Positions 24,946-32,799 of a DNA stretch of 64,000 nt are shown here, in pieces. The notes beneath the pieces are model-generated. The model was not told the DNA's origin and did no database searches. It worked only from the letters and a program-made list of their open reading frames with translations. The translations under genes and the position numbers were made by a program. The stretch is from Shouchella tritolerans. Its GTDB lineage: Bacteria; Bacillota; Bacilli; Bacillales; Bacillaceae_D. The stretch's first letter is position 1; each line of letters opens with the position of its first letter. Where the stretch lies: assembly GCF_025770735.1 (NCBI RefSeq), contig NZ_JAODPB010000007.1:1-64000 (forward strand), read 5' to 3'.

Positions 24946-25901
24946 TACGGATTCTCCTTCCACTTAATAAGTTCGACCGCTGTTTCTTCATCTGTGATCA
25001 AGTGGGAAATGTAGCCTCCCTGCAAACCGCCTATGATCGAAGGTACTTTTTCTTTCGACTCGGCGATCGCCACTGTAGCCCGGTTTTCCTTTAAACGATC
25101 TAGCTCGACCGCAATCGTCCGCTCTCTTATAGGCGTTTGCACTTCTTTGCCATCAATCGTGTAAAAACGGGAAAGAATATCGCCAATCGCTTGTTTTTTC
25201 GCAAGCAGCTGCTGTTCAGCTTCGCCAATAAAACCGCTCCAAACCAAATTGGATGAACGGACGTGGGCACCAATGCCAATGACAGCAACGGTCATTTCTT
25301 CCCATAACTGTAAGACGTCTTGCAAGTATGCCGATTCGCGAATGTCTTTTTGCGCGTCGGCTGATGTCACAATAGCCGCAGCATCGATATACTGTGCTTT
25401 GCCTTTAAAGGCACGGGCAACATTGTAGACGATCGTATTGATATGATGCTTGACGTGCATCTTGCCAGGACCGCCAACGATCGGCACAAAAACGGTGTCA
25501 CGTTTTCGAAAAGAACCGATCGTTTCGGCCATCGTTCCAAGGGTGTCTCCCCATGCAAGGCCGATGACATCGCCATCAACGAGGAGGCTGTCGAGCAAAT
25601 TCGCTCCTGATTCCCCTAATGCTTTCAGGCGCTCTTCTCTGCTCGCGTGACGGTCTACCGGGACAATCACAGCCTCGCGAATGCCGAACATACGGGCCAA
25701 CTTTGCTTCCAAATCAACGCGAAGACGCTGTGTGCTGGCAATTTTTATTTGCACAATTCCTGCCTCCCGTGCTTTTTGCAGCATTCTTGTCACCGTTGTC
25801 CGGTAAAGGCCTAGCCGTTTAGCAATTTCATTTTGCGTAAGCGCTTCCTCATAGTACATTTTTGCGACAATGACTAATTGGCGTTCCTCTTGCCACTTCA
25901 T
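24945..25901 (-). CDS. SorC-family sugar-binding transcriptional regulator of the sorbitol operon
   Basis: 318 residues from the ATG at 25901, preceded by GAAGGTGA at about 10 nt. A longer in-frame version from 25952 would read through the palindrome at 25926-25941, so I prefer the shorter one. N-terminal helix-turn-helix at about residues 20-45 (ALTQNEIAKRLGLYRTTVTR); the rest is the SorC effector-binding domain (VDGDVIGLAWGDTLG, FVPIVGGPG, GIGAH). Its ligand is probably a phosphorylated hexitol. It is the first gene of the operon, so it controls itself with gutM-srlAEBD. Called SorC by family only; orthology to E. coli SorC or a DeoR-type SrlR is not implied. Confidence 0.88.
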   Translation of the reverse strand: MKWQEERQLVIVAKMYYEEALTQNEIAKRLGLYRTTVTRMLQKAREAGIVQIKIASTQRLRVDLEAKLARMFGIREAVIVPVDRHASREERLKALGESGANLLDSLLVDGDVIGLAWGDTLGTMAETIGSFRKRDTVFVPIVGGPGKMHVKHHINTIVYNVARAFKGKAQYIDAAAIVTSADAQKDIRESAYLQDVLQLWEEMTVAVIGIGAHVRSSNLVWSGFIGEAEQQLLAKKQAIGDILSRFYTIDGKEVQTPIRERTIAVELDRLKENRATVAIAESKEKVPSIIGGLQGGYISHLITDEETAVELIKWKENP

Positions 25902-25925
25902 GCCTGTTTGTTCACCTTCTTTCGT

Positions 25926-25941
25926 TTGCACATATGTGCAA
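25926..25941. promoter_or_regulatory. Palindromic operator candidate for the SorC regulator
   Basis: TTGCACATATGTGCAA is a perfect 16-bp palindrome about 30 bp downstream of the predicted -10 box and upstream of the regulator start. A related imperfect site is at 26035-26050, upstream of the -35 box. Binding at both could repress by looping or roadblock. Confidence 0.6.
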
Positions 25942-25969
25942 CACCCGCTCATATGTGGTTGATAGATCG

Positions 25970-25998
25970 AATATAACCGCTTTCATTTCTTTATGCAA
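25970..25998 (-). promoter_or_regulatory. SigA-type promoter of the sorbitol operon
   Basis: On the minus strand TTGCAT (25993-25998) and TATATT (25970-25975) are separated by exactly 17 bp. The promoter sits between the two operator candidates and faces the regulator gene. Confidence 0.65.
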
Positions 25999-26034
25999 TT
26001 CGATTTGGCAAATGGAATAAAATTCAAATTCGAT

Positions 26035-26050
26035 TTGCACATTTGTGTTC
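26035..26050. promoter_or_regulatory. Second, imperfect operator half-palindrome
   Basis: TTGCACATTTGTGTTC shares the TTGCACAT and TGTG elements of the perfect palindrome at 25926-25941. It lies about 37 bp upstream of the -35 box, a usual place for an activator site in SorC-type control. Confidence 0.5.
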
Positions 26051-26075
26051 TTTTTTAGTAAGTAAGCGCAAAAAA

Positions 26076-26097
26076 AAGAAGGCGCGGTCGCCTTCTT
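26076..26097 (-). terminator. Distal copy of the uxaB terminator, retaining the U-tract
   Basis: Stem AAGAAGGCG / CGCCTTCTT with loop CGGT, followed on the minus strand by a run of T (26071-26075). The same 22 bp occur at 26252-26273. The two copies flank a MITE-like insertion, so this half keeps the original U-tract while the other half faces uxaB. Confidence 0.7.
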
Positions 26098-26251
26098 GAG
26101 GTTGTCGACAAAGTCGATAACCGCCCTCAGACTGATAGAAAACGCTTGTCAGACGAGGAGTGCAGCCGAGGGAAGATGCGAATAGAACGGGGGTTCATGA
26201 GCATATGACTGAGGCAAACGACGAAGTATGCGAGCGTTTGTCTACAGTCTG
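26098..26251. mobile_element. MITE-like element splitting the uxaB terminator
   Basis: The core 26128-26251 (124 bp) has imperfect terminal inverted repeats: CAGACTGATAGAAAACGCTT at one end, CAGACTGTAGACAAACGC read inwards from the other. It has no coding capacity. A reverse-oriented relative is at 37223-37345. The whole insert (154 bp, including about 30 bp of unrelated sequence at 26098-26127) is flanked by exact 22-bp direct repeats that are the terminator hairpin itself. Confidence 0.65.
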
Positions 26252-26273
26252 AAGAAGGCGCGGTCGCCTTCTT
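26252..26273 (-). terminator. Proximal copy of the uxaB terminator hairpin, lacking a U-tract
   Basis: The same AAGAAGGCG-CGGT-CGCCTTCTT hairpin lies directly after the uxaB stop. On the minus strand it runs into the MITE end (CAGACTG) and has no T run, so termination here is probably weakened. Confidence 0.6.
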
Positions 26274-26275
26274 TT

Positions 26276-27757
26276 TCATCCCTCTATCACATCTAGCGGA
26301 TTGCCATTTAGCAAACCATCTGCATAATCAGCAACCTTCTCGCTATAGCGGCTTAAATCACGGCCCCAAAGGTTGTCTGCTTGCAGCAACGTGGAAACCG
26401 TTTCTGTTACTGTCGCTTCCCCTGCGTCATACTGGCCCCATGTTGTTTCCAATAAGGCGAGCGCCGTTTCGTTTTCGCGGATTTGATAGGTTCTGCCTTG
26501 CCAGTTTCCTTTTAGAAACGCGCCATCTCTTTCGTGTGGCTTCATGTAGACAAGCAACGCTGCGAGGCTCGCCAACAACTGGTTCGGCTCGTTGTCCTGC
26601 TGTTCATGGGCCTCTAATGCTGGCAGCAGCCGTGTCTTAAATTTGTAGATCGCGTTTAAGCCAATATCGGTCAGCTTGTGTGCCAAAAATGGGTTTTCAA
26701 ACCGTTCAATCACGCTAGCGGCATAGGCTTGCTTTTCTTCCTCTGGCGCATGGACGACGGGGATCAGTTCTTGTGCGAGCCCTTGTTCAATAAAGCGCCG
26801 CAAGCGGGGAGAGTGAAGGGCGCCTTTGACCGTGTCTTCTCCTGCTAAAAAGCTGAGCGCGAACATCATCGTGTGCAATCCGTTTAAGAGCCTTACTTTT
26901 AGCTCTCGATGCAACGCCACAGGTTCCCATTTGACATGGAGCCCTGCTTGCTCGAACGGCAAACGCTCCTCTAGCGGGCGCTCTGGTTCGATCACAAACA
27001 AATGGTACGGTTCAGCGACTGTCAACAGCCGGTCTTCGTAGCCGAGCCTGTTTGCCCACGTTTCTTCTTCGCCATGGGGAAAGCCTGTTACAATTCGATC
27101 GACGAGCGTGTTGCAAAAGACATTCGCTTTCCTTAGCCATTGCCCAAATTCAATCGGCAAATCCCAGTCTTCGGCGATCGTTTTAACAATGTCTTTTAAC
27201 ACAGCGCCATTGTCTTCGATTAACTCACAAGGCACGAGTGTGATCCCTGCCTCAAGAGCGCCCTCGAACGCTAAAAAGCGCTCGTATAAAAAGGCAGTCA
27301 CCTTGCCTGGGAAAGACAGTGGCGCTTTGTCCTCTTCATATCGTTCCTGTTGATAGACGAGGCCTGCTTCTGTCGTATTGGAAAACAACCATTTTACATC
27401 AGGAGAGCGCGCTAATTTTTTGACCTCTTCCCAGTCATTGTAAGGGTTAATGCCTCGGGCAATCGCTTGGACCACTTCGGCTTCATCGATGACTTTGCCG
27501 TCGAATTTGCCTCGTAAAATCACGGTGTACAGGCCATCCTGTGCTTGAAGGACAGGGACGATTTTGCCGTGTGGCGTCGGCTGTATCGCTGCGACGCGGC
27601 CATCATAGAGCCCCTGTTGGTGAAGCTGATGGACCATCCAATCAATGAAACCGCGCATGAAGTTGCCTTCCCCGATTTGAACGATTGTTTCCTTGCCTGC
27701 CGGCGTCTCTTGGCCAATCAGCTTTTTCGTCAATTGCTTTGTTTCCGTTCGATCCAT
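26276..27757 (-). CDS. uxaB: Tagaturonate reductase (altronate oxidoreductase)
   Basis: 493 residues. The ATG at 27757 follows AAAGGAGTG; longer in-frame starts upstream overlap uxaA and lack a site. It interconverts D-tagaturonate and D-altronate with NAD(H). It belongs to the mannitol dehydrogenase superfamily: N-terminal Rossmann motif IVQIGEGNFMRGFIDWM, FSNTTEAGL, PCELIEDNG and FCNTLVDRIVTGFP segments, and the catalytic Lys/Asn/His pattern in LKVRLLNGLHTM. Last gene of the pectin operon, 13 bp after uxaA. Together they carry galacturonate-derived tagaturonate to 2-keto-3-deoxygluconate. No uxaC isomerase or kdgK/kdgA is present in the window. Confidence 0.93.
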   Translation of the reverse strand: MDRTETKQLTKKLIGQETPAGKETIVQIGEGNFMRGFIDWMVHQLHQQGLYDGRVAAIQPTPHGKIVPVLQAQDGLYTVILRGKFDGKVIDEAEVVQAIARGINPYNDWEEVKKLARSPDVKWLFSNTTEAGLVYQQERYEEDKAPLSFPGKVTAFLYERFLAFEGALEAGITLVPCELIEDNGAVLKDIVKTIAEDWDLPIEFGQWLRKANVFCNTLVDRIVTGFPHGEEETWANRLGYEDRLLTVAEPYHLFVIEPERPLEERLPFEQAGLHVKWEPVALHRELKVRLLNGLHTMMFALSFLAGEDTVKGALHSPRLRRFIEQGLAQELIPVVHAPEEEKQAYAASVIERFENPFLAHKLTDIGLNAIYKFKTRLLPALEAHEQQDNEPNQLLASLAALLVYMKPHERDGAFLKGNWQGRTYQIRENETALALLETTWGQYDAGEATVTETVSTLLQADNLWGRDLSRYSEKVADYADGLLNGNPLDVIEG

Positions 27758-27770
27758 GCTGTCACTCCTT

Positions 27771-29267
27771 TTATAAAATGACGCCATCTTTGAACAGGGC
27801 GATTTCTTTAAAGCCATTCCGTTCATTGTGAGTCGTCTTTTCCCCTGAGGCAATTTGCAGCACATAGGCAAATAGTTCGTCTGCTAGTTTGCCAAGCTCT
27901 TTTCCGTCAAGGAGTGTGCCTGCATTAAAGTCAATCCAGTTTTTCTTTCGTTCATATAAAGGCGTATTCGTCGATAGCTTGACAGTTGGAACAGGGCCGC
28001 CAAATGGTGTGCCCCGTCCTGTTGTAAACAACACGATATGGGCCCCTGAAGCAGCAAGGGCTGTGACAGATACAAGGTCATTCCCTGGCCCTTCCACGAG
28101 TGTCAGCCCTTGTTTTTTCATTCTGCCTCCGTAAGGGACGACATCGGCTACTGGCGCAAAGCCGCCTTTTTGCACACAGCCGAGTGACTTCTCTTCCAAC
28201 GTAGTAATGCCGCCTTTTTTATTGCCTGGGGAAGGGTTTTCATAAACAGGCTGGCCATGGCGGATAAAATAGTCTTTGAAGCCATTGACCATATCGACAA
28301 TGCCATTAAAAACCGTTTCATCTACGGCTCGTTCCATCAAAATCGTTTCTGCGCCAAACATTTCAGGCACTTCTGTCAGCACCGTTGACCCGCCTTGGGC
28401 AATGAGCCGATCGGAAAATGCGCCGACAAGTGGATTGGCTGTAATCCCTGAAAAACCGTCAGAGCCTCCACATTTTAAGCCAACTTTTAATCTGGACGCT
28501 GGCACGTCTGTCCGTACATCGTTTTTCGCGACAGCGGCCATTTCGGACACTAGTTGAAGAGCTTCCTCTAGTTCGTCTTCTACTTCTTGCACGGCGAGAA
28601 ACTTGACGCGTTCGCTGTCGTAAGGACCAACGGCCTCTTTAAACACGTCAATGTAGTTGTTTTCGCAACCAAGGCCAAGCACAAGGACACCTGCTGCATT
28701 AGGATGGTGGACTAAGCTGCTCAGAATTGCTTGCGTGCTTTTTAAATCGTCGCCTAGCTGAGAACAGCCAAAAGGATGTGGATAATGGTAGACGCCATCA
28801 ATATTGGCAAAATGCTCTTGTTGGGCGAGGCGGGCAATGAGCTCAGCCGTTTTATTAATGCAGCCGACCGTATTTAAAATCCAAATTTCATTGCGTATGC
28901 CGACATCGCCGTTTTTGCGGACGTACCCTTTAAACGTAAAAGCGGGCGTCCCTTTGTCTGTGTCTGCCGTCGCCGCGCTTTGGCTTTGCTTGTATTCATA
29001 CGCCAGCTTGCCGTCTAGCCCCGTCTTTAAGTTGTGTGTATGGACCCACTCCCCTGTAGCAATCGTCTGTTTGGCAATGCCAATCGGAAAGCCGTATTTT
29101 AACACTGGTTCTCCTTCGCGAATGTTGCGGAGGGCCACTTTGTGGCCACGTTCGACTGGCTCTGCTAGCTCGAGCTGCTGTTGGCCCACGCTAATGACAT
29201 CGCCTTTAGCTGCCTCTTTTAACACGATGAGGACATCGTCTTTTGGGTGGATCTTCAAGCCGTCCAC
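27771..29267 (-). CDS. uxaA: Altronate dehydratase (fused SAF and UxaA domains)
   Basis: 498 residues, GTG start at 29267 after GGAGG. It dehydrates D-altronate to 2-keto-3-deoxy-D-gluconate. An N-terminal SAF domain (residues 1-95, with RGHKVALRNI and EWVHTHNL) is fused to the large UxaA domain carrying the family signatures GVYHYPHPFGCSQLGDDL, VLVLGLGCENN, KCGGSDGFSGITANPLVG, NPSPGNKKGGITTLEEKSLG and FNAGTLL. Length agrees with E. coli UxaA (495). It starts 3 bp after the Gfo/Idh stop, consistent with one transcript. A separate, split member of the same family lies at 61478-62931. Confidence 0.94.
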   Translation of the reverse strand: MDGLKIHPKDDVLIVLKEAAKGDVISVGQQQLELAEPVERGHKVALRNIREGEPVLKYGFPIGIAKQTIATGEWVHTHNLKTGLDGKLAYEYKQSQSAATADTDKGTPAFTFKGYVRKNGDVGIRNEIWILNTVGCINKTAELIARLAQQEHFANIDGVYHYPHPFGCSQLGDDLKSTQAILSSLVHHPNAAGVLVLGLGCENNYIDVFKEAVGPYDSERVKFLAVQEVEDELEEALQLVSEMAAVAKNDVRTDVPASRLKVGLKCGGSDGFSGITANPLVGAFSDRLIAQGGSTVLTEVPEMFGAETILMERAVDETVFNGIVDMVNGFKDYFIRHGQPVYENPSPGNKKGGITTLEEKSLGCVQKGGFAPVADVVPYGGRMKKQGLTLVEGPGNDLVSVTALAASGAHIVLFTTGRGTPFGGPVPTVKLSTNTPLYERKKNWIDFNAGTLLDGKELGKLADELFAYVLQIASGEKTTHNERNGFKEIALFKDGVIL

Positions 29268-29270
29268 AGC

Positions 29271-30557
29271 CTATACCTCCTCTTTATTGGCGAGCAACGT
29301 TTCAATTCGAATCGGAGCGCCCTGTTTCGCCGACTTCCACACCGCTTCCCCGACAGCGACCGAGAGCGCCCCTGCTTCTGCCCCGGCGAGGACGTCGAAT
29401 GGCCGTGTAGGATCTTCGCCTAAAAACAAATCTTCTTGGATCACCGGGTCGCCGCCGCCATGGCCGCCCTCTTTTTGGACGACATGGATCGTTTCTTTCG
29501 CTCCGAATAGCGGAAATAATTCAATCGTTTGTTCTGGCACAGGAAATGGCGTCCGCGACGGCGCATGGTATTCCTGCGTCTCAATTCGCCCGTTTGTGCC
29601 ATTGATCGCCAGGCGGTAGCCTTCATACGGAAGCGAGAAGTTGATCGAATAGCTGAGCAATGCACCGCCATCGTAGCGGACATTAGCAACATACGTATCT
29701 TCAATGTCAATTTCTTCGTCAAACACACAGGCGTCGGGACGATAGCCTGTGTACGCGCCAAGGTCCTGCCCTGCCATTAAATGGTCGTCTTTTATTTGCG
29801 TCGATTGGCTGCGGCCAAACCAGCGCCTGTAATACGAACAATTTTGCTGATCGCTGCACGTCCCGCAATGGCGGCCATTTTCCCGCCGTGGGTTTAATTC
29901 GCTGTTTGCCCCGTAATAGTGCAGGTCGCCAAAGGCAAACACGTCTTGGGGGCGCTGGCTAATCCACCAATTAACGAGGTCAAAATGGTGCGTCGACTTA
30001 TGGACAGACAAACCGCCAGAAAAAGCGCGGTTTCGGTTCCAGCGTTTAAAGTAACTCGATCCGTGGTACGTATCGATATACCAATTTAAGTCAATCGACG
30101 TTATACGGCCAATTCGCCCTGATTGGATTAATTCCTTAATTTTGATGTGGTACGGGTTGTAACGATAGTTAAACGCGACAGTGACCTTTCCTTTGCTCGC
30201 CTTTTCCGCTTCGAGGACACGCCTCGCATCTTCGCTTGTTGTCACCATCGGCTTCTCGCTAATTATGTTGAGCCCTAACGCCAAGCCGCGTAAAATGTAA
30301 TCCACATGTGTATCGTCGCGGCTTGCGACAACGGCCATCGTCGCGTTCGTTTCCTTGACCATTTGTTCAAATTGGTCTGGCCGGTAAAACGTGGCATTGG
30401 CAAGTGTAGGATACGTTTGCAAACAAACCTCATACCGTTTCGGGTCAATATCAAGCAAAGCGACAATCTCATTGTCCTGGTGAAAACGAGCAATAAGCGG
30501 TTCTACAAACATCTTAAGCGCCCTGTTGCTCAGGCCGCAAATCACGACTCTTTCCAT
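29271..30557 (-). CDS. Gfo/Idh/MocA-family oxidoreductase (YteT-like)
   Basis: 428 residues. The N-terminal Rossmann domain has the family SEKPMV motif with Lys102 (the usual catalytic Lys), FNYRYNPYHIKIKELI, and GGLSVHKSTHHFDLVNWW with the conserved histidines. The C-terminal alpha/beta domain follows. A Cys-rich insertion, CGTCSDQQNC (about residues 232-241), may bind a metal; its role is unknown to me. It overlaps the DUF624 gene by 44 bp and has its own AAGGAG site. In B. subtilis a similar protein (YteT) sits in the rhamnogalacturonan operon beside YteR. The sugar substrate cannot be predicted. Confidence 0.88.
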   Translation of the reverse strand: MERVVICGLSNRALKMFVEPLIARFHQDNEIVALLDIDPKRYEVCLQTYPTLANATFYRPDQFEQMVKETNATMAVVASRDDTHVDYILRGLALGLNIISEKPMVTTSEDARRVLEAEKASKGKVTVAFNYRYNPYHIKIKELIQSGRIGRITSIDLNWYIDTYHGSSYFKRWNRNRAFSGGLSVHKSTHHFDLVNWWISQRPQDVFAFGDLHYYGANSELNPRRENGRHCGTCSDQQNCSYYRRWFGRSQSTQIKDDHLMAGQDLGAYTGYRPDACVFDEEIDIEDTYVANVRYDGGALLSYSINFSLPYEGYRLAINGTNGRIETQEYHAPSRTPFPVPEQTIELFPLFGAKETIHVVQKEGGHGGGDPVIQEDLFLGEDPTRPFDVLAGAEAGALSVAVGEAVWKSAKQGAPIRIETLLANKEEV

Positions 30558-31221
30558 TAGACACTCCTTCTGGCTCCTTTTCTAATGAAGCCTTTTGCTG
30601 AGAAAGCTGTAACCGTTTCATCGAGCGGAAAATCCGCTCGGCTCCCCAAGAAATCACATAAACGACACTTGCTGCGCCAAAAAACAAAATCAAACCTGGC
30701 ATCGACATAAACAAAAATTGCAGGCCGTACAAGGAGGCGCCTAACAAAATCAAATGCAAGGGATGGCCGCAACTAATGAGCAGTGCAGCGCGGACACGGT
30801 TCAAGCCTTTTAAATCAAAACCGACATACGTAGGAAAATAGAGCAGCAGCATGCTGCCGTACAGCACCGACACAATCAGCAATAAGCCGCGAACGACCAT
30901 CATCGCGAGCCCAGGGCCAGCAAACAACGTGAAATTCCAATACAGGAGAAAACCGACAAGGAACAAAGCAAGCGCTGCGCCGTTGGCGCGCCAAAATTCC
31001 TGTTTGTACGTTTGCCAAAACGTTTTGAACACAGGCACCTCTTCCCACTTGCCGTTCACCCATCCCCGGGTGACGGCAAACAAAGCGACCGTCGCTGGAG
31101 CCGCGCCGAACAAGCCAAGCCCGAGCACCGTAAAACCGAGCCAGAGAGCGTTTCCATAAGCCAGTTTGGAAATAAATACAGATACACGGTAAAAGCTACC
31201 CCACATTCCCGTTAACTCCAC
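30514..31221 (-). CDS. DUF624 (YesL/YteU-type) integral membrane protein
   Basis: 235 residues from the GTG at 31221, which follows AGGAGGGAG. About five or six transmembrane segments are visible. The family block GNALWLGFTVLGLGLFGAAP near the start and FPTYVGFDLKG later are typical of DUF624 proteins. These occur almost always beside LplABC-type sugar importers, so a transport accessory role is likely, but no biochemical function is established. It overlaps both neighbours (26 bp with the lipoprotein gene, 44 bp with the oxidoreductase), indicating translational coupling. Confidence 0.85.
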   Translation of the reverse strand: MELTGMWGSFYRVSVFISKLAYGNALWLGFTVLGLGLFGAAPATVALFAVTRGWVNGKWEEVPVFKTFWQTYKQEFWRANGAALALFLVGFLLYWNFTLFAGPGLAMMVVRGLLLIVSVLYGSMLLLYFPTYVGFDLKGLNRVRAALLISCGHPLHLILLGASLYGLQFLFMSMPGLILFFGAASVVYVISWGAERIFRSMKRLQLSQQKASLEKEPEGVSNGKSRDLRPEQQGA

Positions 31222-31690
31222 GTTGTTCTCCCTCCTGCCATTTTTCGACTTGCTTTTTTGCCTCTGCTTGCTTATTGCTATAAACAGGCAGGACAAGGAC
31301 GGCTTCATGGTCGAGGGCGAAGCTTGTGGCAAGCACGCTGTCAACAGACACTGCGACTGTCGACTCTTCTCCCTTTAATTGGACAGGAACGCCGTCCATT
31401 CCTTCTAATGAAACGAGCCCTTCTGGATCGATTGCCTCTGTTAGGCTGCCATCCACGAGCAAAATGTCAGCTTCGTGGCCTGCCAACTCAACGACAAGCC
31501 GTTCTAATACGGTTGGAAACACCGTAAGCTTTGCTTCGTCTTCATTGACAAGTTCAAGCAACTGGTCTTGCTGTTGATAGAGCTCGTCAGAGAAGGCCAT
31601 CACATGAAGGCGGTCATCGTCTCCTTGTTTGCCGCATCCTGCTAACGCGATCAAAACGATGACAGCAAAGCAAACAAACCGCCGGTTCAT
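31196..31690 (-). CDS. Small lipoprotein of unknown function (YteS position)
   Basis: 164 residues from the ATG at 31690, which overlaps the yteR stop as ATGA. A short lipoprotein signal ends in a LAGC lipobox (Cys about residue 18). The mature part looks like a fragment of a solute-binding fold: HVMAFSDELYQQQDQLLELVN, DILLVDGSLTEAID and LVLPVYSNKQ. I recognise no catalytic motif. It sits exactly where B. subtilis has yteS, between yteR and the DUF624 gene. It could help the importer or pass oligosaccharides at the membrane; this is inference. Confidence 0.75.
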   Translation of the reverse strand: MNRRFVCFAVIVLIALAGCGKQGDDDRLHVMAFSDELYQQQDQLLELVNEDEAKLTVFPTVLERLVVELAGHEADILLVDGSLTEAIDPEGLVSLEGMDGVPVQLKGEESTVAVSVDSVLATSFALDHEAVLVLPVYSNKQAEAKKQVEKWQEGEQRGVNGNVG

Positions 31691-32799
31691 CGGTGCTTCC
31701 GTCCTTTTTCGATTTCCGTACAAGCGAGTGCAAATGCGCCGATGCCATGCAAGTCATTGGCGCTCGTCGGCCGGCTAATGTAATCGTCGTAACGGCCGAT
31801 CGATGTGCCGATGCAAATCATTTTTAAAACAAGCGTGCCGTCTTCTTCCGTCTCAACCGCATAGTCCAACAAGCCTGAAAGCCCTTTTTCAGCATGGAAA
31901 AACGCGTCTTCACCAAGCAACCCTAGGCGGTAGCCTTTTGCCAATGCATAGACAAACAGGCTCGTGCATGAGCTTTCTAGCCAGTTATCAGGCTGGTTGC
32001 CTTTGTCAACGACTTGATACCAGAGCCCTGTTTGTTCGTCTTGGTAAGCGAGGAGGCGGGCCATTAAAGACTGGAACGCGCTTTCTAACATAGGGCGTTT
32101 CATATGATTCTCGCCAAGCAAGTCAATTAGATCGGCAAGCGCCATCGCATACCAGCCAAGAGCACGGCCCCAAACTTCCTCTGTCTTGCCTGTTTCTTTG
32201 TCGCAGACAGCTACTTGTTTGCTTGCGTCCCAAGCATGGACATACAGACCTGTCGCTTCGTCTTTCGTATGGGTGCGCATCAGCTCTTCTTGCCTCAGGA
32301 CAAGGTCAATCAATTCAGGCTCATTAAATTGTTGCCCGTATTGGACTGCAAATGGGCCAGCCATATAAAGGCCGTCAAGCCACATTTGGTTCGGGTATTT
32401 GTCCTTATGCCAAAAGCCGCCAAAGCGGTTGCGGTTTAACGTATGGAGCAAGCCTCGGAGTTTGCGGGCCGCTTCTTGATAGCGATACTCACCTGTACGC
32501 CTAAACAGCGGCAAAAGCAAAAGTCCAGCTTGAATCGCGTCTAACTCATCGCGGCGAAACAGGAAGTTGCCGTCTTCATCAATTAAGGCATCGACGTAGT
32601 CTTTCACATACTGAAAGTAGGCTTCGTTGTGATCCAGTTCCCAAATCCGGTGCACGCCGCATAAAAACACGCCTTGATGGTAATGCCAGCGGTTGGCTGG
32701 CGGCATTTCAACCGGCTCGTACTTGCTCATAATCGCCTCACACGCCTTTTTTCCCCACTCTAACGGCTGTTGGCTCCGCACTTTCGCGAATGAGGTCAT
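31687..32799 (-). CDS. yteR: Unsaturated rhamnogalacturonyl hydrolase YteR (GH105)
   Basis: 370 residues, cytoplasmic (no signal peptide), like B. subtilis YteR (373). It removes the unsaturated galacturonyl residue from rhamnogalacturonan-lyase products. An (alpha/alpha)6 barrel is expected; the catalytic Asp142 lies in PNQMWLDGLYMAGPF (Asp143 in B. subtilis), with FGGFWHKD before it and EEVWGRALGWYAMAL and WLESSCTSLFVYALAKG after. It overlaps its neighbours by ATGA at both ends. Position between GH43 and the lipoprotein supports degradation of imported pectin fragments. Confidence 0.94.
   Translation of the reverse strand: MTSFAKVRSQQPLEWGKKACEAIMSKYEPVEMPPANRWHYHQGVFLCGVHRIWELDHNEAYFQYVKDYVDALIDEDGNFLFRRDELDAIQAGLLLLPLFRRTGEYRYQEAARKLRGLLHTLNRNRFGGFWHKDKYPNQMWLDGLYMAGPFAVQYGQQFNEPELIDLVLRQEELMRTHTKDEATGLYVHAWDASKQVAVCDKETGKTEEVWGRALGWYAMALADLIDLLGENHMKRPMLESAFQSLMARLLAYQDEQTGLWYQVVDKGNQPDNWLESSCTSLFVYALAKGYRLGLLGEDAFFHAEKGLSGLLDYAVETEEDGTLVLKMICIGTSIGRYDDYISRPTSANDLHGIGAFALACTEIEKGRKHR

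Noticed and set aside
28804-29619. 271-codon open frame on the plus strand
   Set aside because: It is antisense to uxaA and the Gfo/Idh gene, both of which have clear family motifs; no ribosome binding site or domain supports it.
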